NCBI GenBank assembly: GCA_026389735.1
Contig: JAPLHH010000018.1
Span: 1-6,728 of the forward strand
Direction of reading: 5' to 3'
DNA: 6,728 bases
DNA from: Chloroflexota bacterium
Lineage (GTDB): Bacteria > Chloroflexota > Dehalococcoidia > GIF9 > UBA5620
Below, one piece after another: positions 1 through 5,104 of the stretch (the first letter of the stretch is position 1; every line of letters starts with the position of its first letter). A model generated the notes under the pieces. The model had not been told where the DNA came from and made no database searches. It worked only from the letters and a program-made list of their open reading frames with translations. Position numbers and translations under genes: made by a program.

Positions 1-93
1 GAGGCTGAAGCTGAGGAAATGTATCGCCGACTTTACCAGCAGGGTTTAGAGGCTTATTGCGTTTCCACTATTTTAAATCAGGAAATCGTTTAG
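1..93 (+). CDS. C-terminal end of an unidentified protein (5' part outside window)
   Basis: Frame 1 is open from the window edge to a TAG at 91-93, giving the last 30 residues of a plus-strand protein. The tail is acidic then amphipathic: it contains AEEMYRRLYQQGLEAY and ends NQEIV. The pattern A-E-x-x-Y-x-x-L-x-x-x-G-L-x-A resembles the final helix and turn of small adaptor domains such as ClpS, and also of SPOR-like domains, but 30 residues are too few to assign a family. It is probably real coding sequence because its stop is followed directly by a non-coding inverted repeat that separates it from the convergent cca gene. The only in-frame ATG in the window is codon 7, so an internal start cannot be excluded. 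No function is claimed. Confidence 0.5.
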   Translation, partial: EAEAEEMYRRLYQQGLEAYCVSTILNQEIV

Positions 94-103
94 CTAATTC
101 CCG

Positions 104-194
104 CTGTCATTCTGAGCACAGCGAAAATCTCATACATCTCGGTATAAGGCTCCATAAAGAATGGGGAGACCCTTCACTTCGTTCAGGGTGACAG
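104..194. repeat. 91-bp imperfect inverted repeat (MITE-like) between convergent genes
   Basis: The element starts CTGTCATTCTGAGC (104-117) and ends GTTCAGGGTGACAG (181-194). The outermost 14 bases of the two ends match at 11 positions as inverted repeats, beginning with a perfect CTGTCA/TGACAG. Complementarity continues less perfectly inwards (left arm 104-131, right arm 166-194) around an unmatched centre of 34 bases. I recall near-identical short elements ('TCATTCTGAGC...AGCGAA' with 'CTTCGTTCAGGGTGACA') dispersed in many environmental bacterial genomes, including Chloroflexota. That is memory, not a search. It has no coding capacity, so any movement would depend on a transposase elsewhere. 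It lies between the stop codons of two convergent genes, where its hairpin could also act as a bidirectional transcription stop. Confidence 0.75.
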
Positions 195-202
195 AATAAA
201 CG

Positions 203-1471
203 CTATTCTGCAGGTGGTTTAACCTGATTGCCTTTGAGCCAGCTATTAACCAGCTCCTTCTCTTCTTCCCTTGTCTTCACTTCTCCGTTGAGCCGTGCCT
301 TGTGTAGTGCGCTTAAAATCTCTCCTATCTGAGGCCCAGCGGGAATTTTCATCCTCTTCAAGTCTTCCCCGCTCAGCAGTGTTTTTACATAGCGTAATTT
401 TGCCATGTACAGCTGCAGGTGCTGGCTCGCTATCGGTGATTCTGATGCCAGAGCATTGGTTTGAATGGCTGGTGTTGTGTAGCTGTGAAGCGACTTGTAA
501 ATATCACTGGGCTTTAGCTTAGAGTTGGCCAGGCTGTTGAGTTGGGCTTTGAGCTGCAATGTATGGCGCATGGCTTGAGCTGAATTTTTGGGAAAGTTGA
601 GCCGTGAGGTGAACTCCTCGTTTTCCTTATCAGTTAGATTATAGGTGAGGAGGCATAGGTAAAGCGAAGGAAGTGAGATTCGCTTATATGACTGGCGAGC
701 TTGTTCAAATCTCTGGCTAAGCCAGCCGTTCCCTTTCAGGGATGGATGCAGTTGGCGGAGGACATATAGCTCCCCAGCTCGCCATAAGACTAGCTCTGGT
801 TTGTCTTCTTTCAGGATTAGCTCCAGCTCATGCCTTATGCGGTCACCGCTTATGGTATTGAGCATAGCCACATCGCGGCGAAGCAATTTTTCGGTTTTCG
901 CCTCTAGTTTGAAGCTTAACCTTTGTTCATAACGTATTGCTCGCAGGATTCGGGTGGCATCGTCGATGAAACTATTCGGGTGCAGGATGCGGATAAGGCG
1001 GTTATCAAGGTCGTCTTTGCCGTCATACAGGTCGATAAGCTCGCCGAAGCGTTGAGGGTTGAGGCACAAAGCCATGGCGTTGATGGAGAAGTCCCGGCGG
1101 ACGAGGTCATCTTTAAGGCTACCCGGCTTAACGGTGGGCAGGGCTCCCGGTTTGCTGTAGGTTTCGCTGCGGGCGGTAGCCAAATCGAGGCTGAAGCCAG
1201 GGTAGTCAAGTTTGGCAGTGCCGAAGCGTGAGTGGACTGTTAACTTCGCTTGGCTATCTTTTGCTAGCCTCTGGGCGAGGCTGATGGCATCGCCTTCGAC
1301 GACCAAATCGAAGTCAAAATTGGCACGGTCCAGAAACAGGTCGCGCACCACCCCGCCGACGAGGTATAACCCCAGTCCCAGCTCACTTGCCTCTTGACCA
1401 GCAATTTTTACCAGAGCCAGAACCGGCTGCGGCAGATACTTTTCAAGTTGTGATGAAAGATTTCCAGACAT
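203..1471 (-). CDS. cca: CCA tRNA nucleotidyltransferase (class II, poly(A) polymerase-like head)
   Basis: Predicted to add or repair the 3'-CCA end of tRNAs in the cytoplasm using CTP and ATP without a nucleic-acid template. The 422-residue length is normal for a bacterial class II enzyme without an extra HD domain. The nucleotidyltransferase head is clear: LVGGVVRDLFL at 37-47, the metal-binding DFD at 53-55, and RRDFSINAMA at 125-134. These are followed by DDATRILRAIRYE at 170-182, which matches the motif D (E/D-D-x-x-R) that acts as the protein template for CTP versus ATP. The rest is helical neck/body/tail sequence with weak conservation. The start is the ATG at 1469-1471. Its upstream leader has no convincing Shine-Dalgarno, and there is no good earlier start before the hairpin at 1502-1536. 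Related enzymes that only add A, only add CC, or poly(A)-polymerise RNA share these motifs. Full CCA addition is the default reading but is not proven from sequence. Confidence 0.93.
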   Translation of the reverse strand: MSGNLSSQLEKYLPQPVLALVKIAGQEASELGLGLYLVGGVVRDLFLDRANFDFDLVVEGDAISLAQRLAKDSQAKLTVHSRFGTAKLDYPGFSLDLATARSETYSKPGALPTVKPGSLKDDLVRRDFSINAMALCLNPQRFGELIDLYDGKDDLDNRLIRILHPNSFIDDATRILRAIRYEQRLSFKLEAKTEKLLRRDVAMLNTISGDRIRHELELILKEDKPELVLWRAGELYVLRQLHPSLKGNGWLSQRFEQARQSYKRISLPSLYLCLLTYNLTDKENEEFTSRLNFPKNSAQAMRHTLQLKAQLNSLANSKLKPSDIYKSLHSYTTPAIQTNALASESPIASQHLQLYMAKLRYVKTLLSGEDLKRMKIPAGPQIGEILSALHKARLNGEVKTREEEKELVNSWLKGNQVKPPAE

Positions 1472-1501
1472 TTAGTTAATCATTTGCTTTCAGTTTGTCT
1501 T

Positions 1502-1536
1502 AAATAGCTTTTAGCATGCTTTTGCTGTAGCTATTT
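1502..1536. repeat. Dyad/stem-loop in the spacer between the DUF4268 gene and cca
   Basis: A perfect 8-bp inverted repeat, AAATAGCT at 1502-1509 and AGCTATTT at 1529-1536, encloses a second short stem (AGCA at 1513-1516 with TGCT at 1523-1526). It sits between the stop codon of the upstream gene at 1543 and the cca start at 1471. It could be a weak terminator for the DUF4268 gene or a structure in the cca leader. On neither strand is it followed by a long uninterrupted U-tract, so strong intrinsic termination is doubtful. Confidence 0.4.
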
Positions 1537-1542
1537 TCAGGT

Positions 1543-2496
1543 TTACCCTTCTATTTGGATGTTTTTGACTAGGGGGCTAAAGATTTCTTTGAATTTTATT
1601 ACTAGGGGAGCAGCCCAATCGATAAGTTCATTGAGCTTCTGCTCTTCATCATTGATTGTTCCATCCGTAGCTATGTAGATACGACATGCACGGCTACCGA
1701 GTAGGGGATCCCAAACCAATTCGCGGCCAATTCTCTCTTCTATCGCAATTCTATTTTCCTTCAGTTGATTGAAGGCCATCTCATTGTATTCTCTTTCACC
1801 CATGTCTATATAAATATCAACTTTGAGTTTACCATCTATTGTGAAGTAAGTTTCCACGGAAAAACCGCTTCGTCCTATTCCTGTGCTCCACCAGGATTGA
1901 GGATAGGCTTTGGCACGTGTGAAGTTGGGTTGTATGGCTAGTATTTTGTTACGGAGTTTGTTGAAAAAGTCTAGATAAAGGCTATTCCGTGGAGATATCT
2001 CGTCTGATGAGGCCACCCTTCTTTTTGATGGAAATGGCCCAGCAACAATTCTAAAATTAGGTGCAGGCAATGAATCATCAATTTGGAAAAGCTCTAACTC
2101 AACGCTGTAAAATGTCATCTCCGGCGGTGAGATCTTATTTAACCAGTCAATAGCTTCCCTATGCGCAATTTGGAATTCGTTTGCAATCCATATTATAATT
2201 CCTGCTTCTTTTGCCGCTGAATAGGTAATAAGCTTTCCTAAATGATCGTGATCTGATTGACCGAATTGGTTTTCGATAATCACAGGCACCTTTGAAAGGT
2301 TATCTGTCCCCGCTAAATCGATTCTAAAATTGTGTATGTATTCTTCTCTACTTTCGATTTCGATTTGGAGGTTTAGTACTTCGTTTAGTAAATCGACATT
2401 TTTTGCTATCCAAGGTGAGAGTTCCTTTTCTTCGTGAGGCCAAGTCTCCTTTATTTTGTTCAACCCTAATTTCTTTAACTTACCAATTGTCGGCAT
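1543..2496 (-). CDS. DUF4268 family protein with PD-(D/E)XK nuclease-like N-terminal region
   Basis: A 317-residue cytoplasmic protein with no signal peptide or membrane segment. The N-terminal half carries a pattern typical of PD-(D/E)XK-like domains: an Asp at the end of a strand (FRIDLAGTD, D60), then VIIENQ (73-77, E75 and Q77 in place of the usual E-x-K), then SDHDHLGKLITYSA (81-94). The C-terminal half (about 165-310) matches my memory of DUF4268: YPQSWWSTGIGRSGF, KLKVDIYIDMGE, FNQL, RIAIEERIGRELVWDPLLGSRACRIYI. Such proteins are usually uncharacterised and often found among restriction or defence genes. Here no partner gene is visible. The start is well supported by AGGAGGT at 2501-2507, four bases upstream of the ATG (2494-2496). 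Sampled stretches are 33-38% GC against 57-62% in neighbouring genes, suggesting separate acquisition. Nuclease activity is inference, since the lysine is replaced by glutamine, a substitution I recall as common in this family. Confidence 0.85.
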   Translation of the reverse strand: MPTIGKLKKLGLNKIKETWPHEEKELSPWIAKNVDLLNEVLNLQIEIESREEYIHNFRIDLAGTDNLSKVPVIIENQFGQSDHDHLGKLITYSAAKEAGIIIWIANEFQIAHREAIDWLNKISPPEMTFYSVELELFQIDDSLPAPNFRIVAGPFPSKRRVASSDEISPRNSLYLDFFNKLRNKILAIQPNFTRAKAYPQSWWSTGIGRSGFSVETYFTIDGKLKVDIYIDMGEREYNEMAFNQLKENRIAIEERIGRELVWDPLLGSRACRIYIATDGTINDEEQKLNELIDWAAPLVIKFKEIFSPLVKNIQIEG

Positions 2497-2539
2497 GGTT
2501 ACCTCCTCTGATTATCGCTTATATTTGAGAGTGATCTTT

Positions 2540-2566
2540 GTATTATTAATGGTTGGCAGAATTCAA
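2540..2566 (-). promoter_or_regulatory. Weak candidate promoter for the DUF4268 gene
   Basis: Reading leftwards, TTGAAT (2561-2566) and TAATAC (2540-2545) resemble -35 and -10 boxes but are separated by only 15 bases. They lie 44 bases upstream of the ATG at 2496. A perfect 7-bp inverted repeat (AGAATTC 2559-2565, GAATTCT 2580-2586) covers the -35 box and might be an operator. The spacing is suboptimal, so this is a tentative call. Confidence 0.25.
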
Positions 2567-2637
2567 TGTGACTTTGGGGGAATTCTACTCTCTGCTGTGA
2601 GGGTGGTCAAGGCTTCGGTGTAAAAAACTGAAAAGAA

Positions 2638-2667
2638 TTGACTCTGCGCTTTAGCGGGTGGTATAGT
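2638..2667 (+). promoter_or_regulatory. Sigma70-type promoter for the micropeptide gene
   Basis: TTGACT at 2638-2643 (5 of 6 with TTGACA) and TATAGT at 2662-2667 (5 of 6 with TATAAT) are separated by 18 bases. Transcription would begin near 2674, giving a leader of about 30 bases before the ATG at 2704. This is the best promoter match in the window and points only at the small plus-strand gene. Confidence 0.6.
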
Positions 2668-2703
2668 AGTAGTAAAGAAGGCAAAGGAAAGGGGTTTAAG
2701 GAT

Positions 2704-2778
2704 ATGTGTAAGACATGTGCGGCTCACGCCAAGAAGGCTGAAAAGCCAGCCAAGAAAGCCGGCGCCAAGAAGAAATAG
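2704..2778 (+). CDS. 24-residue CxxC, lysine/alanine-rich micropeptide
   Basis: ATG at 2704-2706 to TAG at 2776-2778 encodes 24 residues starting MCKTCAAH and continuing as an almost pure Lys/Ala/Pro/Gly tail ending AGAKKK. Cys2, Cys5 and His8 form a CxxCxxH arrangement that could bind metal or undergo thiol chemistry. The tail resembles histone H1-like or nucleic-acid-binding basic tails. Ten of the 24 residues are lysine. Support for a real gene comes from the strong promoter at 2638-2667, a purine-rich AGGAAAGGGG at 2685-2694 that ends 9 bases before the ATG, and a G/C-rich third position (GCC, AAG) unlike the surrounding AT-rich spacer. It stands alone, convergent with the flavoenzyme gene. 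I do not recognise a named family. It could also be the leader peptide of a regulatory RNA or a decayed fragment. Confidence 0.5.
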   Translation: MCKTCAAHAKKAEKPAKKAGAKKK

Positions 2779-2810
2779 GCATCCAATTTAAAGGGTATCG
2801 ATTTTTATCA

Positions 2811-2862
2811 GTGTGTGGCATATAAAAGAGTAGAGCTTTTTGGCTCGGGATCAGCCACGCAC
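2811..2862. terminator. Stem-loop between convergent genes, possible bidirectional terminator
   Basis: GTGTGTGGC at 2811-2819 pairs with GCCACGCAC at 2854-2862 over nine positions with one G-U wobble. Nested inside is a small hairpin, GAGC at 2833-2836 and GCTC at 2843-2846, with a T-rich loop. It lies after the micropeptide stop (2778) and after the minus-strand flavoenzyme stop (2895), where convergent genes need a transcription stop. There is no clean U-run directly after either arm, so it may be a different structured element. Apart from this, 2779-2894 shows nothing I can assign. Confidence 0.4.
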
Positions 2863-2894
2863 TACGTATTTGTGATTGGCGAACTCTGATTTTG

Positions 2895-3902
2895 TTATTT
2901 GGCGCTGGGTACAAAGGGCTTACGCAATGGCTTAAATGTGTCTTTAGCCCCTATACTAGAGGCAACCTCTTCGCCTTCCTTAATTATCCTGTCCACTAGC
3001 TCCTTGACCGTTGGAATGTCATGGACAAGACCTATCACCTGACCAGCACTGAGCAGTCCGTTGTCCACGTCACCCGTCTCAAGAAGATTCCGGCCTACTC
3101 TTCCACTGATGAGCGACTCCAGTTGATGTATGTCGGCACCTTGCTTCTCTATCTCGAGCACCTTTTCGGAAGTAGGGTTCTTAAGGGCTCTCATGGTGTT
3201 GCGGAATGACCGCAGCAGCAGTAGAGTATCGCGCTCCGATGCTTGGACTAGCCATTCCTTCACTTTGATGTGGCCCGGAGCTTCTTTGGTTGCCATAAAC
3301 CGCGTGCCCATGTTAACTGCTTCTGCACCCAGTGCTAGCGCGGCGACAAGACCCCGCCCGTCGCCAAAGCCACCTGAGGCGATTACCGGAATATCTACAG
3401 CATCAACTGTCAGTGGAATCAGAACCAGGGAGGTGACATCCTCCTCGCCGGGATGCCCGGCGCACTCGAAGCCATCGATGCTTATGGCGTCGCAGCCTAT
3501 ACGCTGTGCTGTGCGGGCGAAGCGGACTGCAGTGCACTTGTGTATCACCTTTACCCCAGCAGCCTTGAGCCGCTCCATGTATGCTTCTGGACTCCTGCCG
3601 GCTGTTTCTACAATCTTTATTCCCGTATCTATGACCGCATTGAAGTAGCCGTCAATATCCACGGGGCGGAGGGTGGGCAAAAGAGTGATATTTACTCCGA
3701 AGGGTTTGTCAGTGAGTCCTCTGGTTTTTTTGATTTCATCAGCCAGTTCCTGAGGCGTCGGGAACGTAAAGGCTGCTATAATGCCCAGACCTCCGGCATT
3801 GGATACGGCAGCTACCAATTCTGCTCGGGAAATCCACATCATGCCGCCCTGGATGATAGGATACTTGATGCCAAAAAGCTTGGTTATGCGTGTCTTGAAC
3901 AT
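2895..3902 (-). CDS. Nitronate monooxygenase / NADH:quinone reductase family FMN protein
   Basis: A 335-residue soluble TIM-barrel flavoprotein of the 2-nitropropane dioxygenase/NMO family. Conserved blocks in order: PIIQGGMMWISRAELVAAVS (15-34), GVNITLLPT (69-77), HKCTAVRFA (121-129), DGFECAGHPGEED (143-155, with the conserved His150), IPVIASGGFGDGRGLVAAL (171-189), and AVNMGTRFMAT (195-205), which forms the FMN phosphate region. The wording of these blocks is closest to what I remember of Pseudomonas PA1024, a family member shown to be an NADH:quinone reductase rather than a nitronate oxidase. The 'nitronate monooxygenase' label should therefore be treated as a family name. The start ATG (3900-3902) has a strong AGGAGGG Shine-Dalgarno at 3907-3913. 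The gene lies 48 bp after the channel stop, so co-transcription is likely. Substrate cannot be settled from sequence. Confidence 0.9.
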   Translation of the reverse strand: MFKTRITKLFGIKYPIIQGGMMWISRAELVAAVSNAGGLGIIAAFTFPTPQELADEIKKTRGLTDKPFGVNITLLPTLRPVDIDGYFNAVIDTGIKIVETAGRSPEAYMERLKAAGVKVIHKCTAVRFARTAQRIGCDAISIDGFECAGHPGEEDVTSLVLIPLTVDAVDIPVIASGGFGDGRGLVAALALGAEAVNMGTRFMATKEAPGHIKVKEWLVQASERDTLLLLRSFRNTMRALKNPTSEKVLEIEKQGADIHQLESLISGRVGRNLLETGDVDNGLLSAGQVIGLVHDIPTVKELVDRIIKEGEEVASSIGAKDTFKPLRKPFVPSAK

Positions 3903-3950
3903 TGTGCCCTCCTGTTCTCTGCTGATTGTATCAGGCCTTTAGAGTTCTGC

Positions 3951-5081
3951 CTAGAGTTTTCGCTGCTCCCGAGTAGATTTAATTGCTCCTCGCGATGTCG
4001 CCGGGGCATGTGTTGAGTCGGCTTTGGTGCTTTTAGCCGGCCGTATTCCTCTTGGCTGGCAACATCCCTCTATTGCTCGCAGCTGCTCGACAGTGCCAAA
4101 GGCAGCCAGGCTACTATCCTTTTCGATAGTTGCATTAGGGTTTGGATTTGGGAGCAGAACCCCGTCTTTATCTTTTAGCGCCAATATTCTTACCCCCGGG
4201 AAGCGTTCCTCAACTTGCTTTATAGCGGAGCCAACTAGAGGGGAATCTTCGCTCACTTCTATCTCTTCTATCAGGAGTTCTTGCCCGCGGCCGAGCAAAA
4301 CTGTCTCGACGAATTCGACGGTTGTGGGGCGCAAGGCAAGCATTGCCATTCTTTCACCGCCACTGGTTTCTGGTGCTACAACACGATGGGCGCCGGCTAG
4401 TTGCAGTTTTTTCTGTGCCTCTATATTGTTAGCCCTTGCAATTATGGGCACGGTGGGATTCAACTGCCGGGCGGCTAAAGTGGTATAAGTATTGTCGGCA
4501 TCGTCACCCAAGGCTGTTATTAATGCTCCGGCTTTGTCTATTCTAGCCCTACTCAGCACCTCGTCCTTTGTGGCATCATCCTGTATGGTCAAAAAGCCAG
4601 CCTGACGTGCTTTATCGGCGTTTTCCTGAGTTATTTCGATAACTACAAACTCAGCCTGCCGCTGTGTAAAGGCATTTGCGACTGCCTGCCCTACTCGCCC
4701 ATAGCCGCACAGAATAAAGTGATCCTTTAATCTCTTGATTTTGGCTTCCATACGTTGCCTCCCTATTCTGATTCCGAATTCTCCCTCGAGGATATGCTGT
4801 ACTAACATAGTTAAGATGTAGAAGACGGCACCAACTCCGCTTAAGATCAGGAAAATGCTGAAGATTCGTCCGGCTGTTGACAATGGATGTACTTCGGCAT
4901 AACCGACGGTGGATATGGTTGTTATGGTCATATACAGGGAATCTATGAAGGGCCAGCCTTCAATAATCCTATAGCCGATGGTGCCGATGACTATGATGAG
5001 GAACAGAACGCCTGCTCCTCTGATGAGGCTTTGTAGCGGACTTGGTGTTCCCATTCTTAATTTAGATGCGAGGCTCGGCAA
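3951..5081 (-). CDS. Two-TM potassium channel with C-terminal RCK (TrkA-N/TrkA-C) domains
   Basis: A predicted tetrameric inner-membrane cation channel gated by a cytoplasmic ligand-binding ring, 376 residues, MthK/Kch-like. TM1 is about 22-39. The pore helix and filter are TTISTVGYAEVHPLS (54-68), with TVGYA instead of the usual TVGYG, and TM2 is about 72-95. The RCK N-lobe begins HFILCGYGRVGQAVANAF (121-138), with the GxGxxG nucleotide-binding turn and a strand-ending acid at E149. TrkA-C spans about 268-335. A basic Ser/Thr/Lys-rich tail (341-376, with Cys340-Cys341) has no recognisable role. The start given is a TTG (5079-5081) with only weak SD potential. The ATG at 5052-5054 (codon 10) also lacks an SD but would give a more usual N-terminus. 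The gene starts 23 bp after the double-thioredoxin gene. An internal RBS before Met111 is listed separately. Ion selectivity and ligand are inferred from the family. Confidence 0.9.
   Translation of the reverse strand: MPSLASKLRMGTPSPLQSLIRGAGVLFLIIVIGTIGYRIIEGWPFIDSLYMTITTISTVGYAEVHPLSTAGRIFSIFLILSGVGAVFYILTMLVQHILEGEFGIRIGRQRMEAKIKRLKDHFILCGYGRVGQAVANAFTQRQAEFVVIEITQENADKARQAGFLTIQDDATKDEVLSRARIDKAGALITALGDDADNTYTTLAARQLNPTVPIIARANNIEAQKKLQLAGAHRVVAPETSGGERMAMLALRPTTVEFVETVLLGRGQELLIEEIEVSEDSPLVGSAIKQVEERFPGVRILALKDKDGVLLPNPNPNATIEKDSSLAAFGTVEQLRAIEGCCQPRGIRPAKSTKADSTHAPATSRGAIKSTREQRKL
4749..4763 (-). promoter_or_regulatory. Internal ribosome binding site and in-frame start (Met111) of the channel gene
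   Basis: Reading leftwards, GGGAGG (4758-4763) is followed after six bases by an in-frame ATG (4749-4751), which is codon 111 of the channel. This Shine-Dalgarno is much stronger than that of either candidate start of the full gene. Translation from here would give a soluble 266-residue protein (3951-4751) comprising the whole RCK region and lacking both membrane helices. Met111 lies ten residues before the first RCK strand (HFILCGYG). As I recall, this is the same placement as the internal start Met107 of the archaeal channel MthK, whose gating ring includes separately translated RCK subunits. The placement here is seen directly; use of the site is inference, because GGG AGG also encodes the Gly-Arg of a commonly conserved linker. 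Confidence 0.5.
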
Positions 5082-5104
5082 TTAGCTTTCTGGACTTTTG
5101 ACGA

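Noticed and set aside
104..194. CRISPR-like repeat or attachment site
   Set aside because: There is a single copy of the dyad in the window with no repeated spacers and no integrase or tRNA gene beside it.
916..1231. Overlapping open frames on both strands within cca
   Set aside because: The cca frame carries all catalytic motifs across this stretch; the others are out-of-frame or antisense shadows.
2696..2914. 72-residue minus-strand open frame across the micropeptide gene and its downstream spacer
   Set aside because: It overlaps the end of the flavoenzyme gene, has no ribosome site or recognisable motif, and lies antisense to the better-supported plus-strand micropeptide with its promoter.
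3130..4016. Two long plus-strand open frames (172 and 187 codons) antisense to the flavoenzyme gene
   Set aside because: Their composition (serine/arginine- or cysteine-rich, no domain pattern) is that expected from the complement of a well-conserved gene, and no ribosome sites precede them.
4024..4488. 154-codon plus-strand open frame inside the channel gene
   Set aside because: It is antisense to the conserved RCK domains and has no recognisable protein features, so it is a shadow frame.
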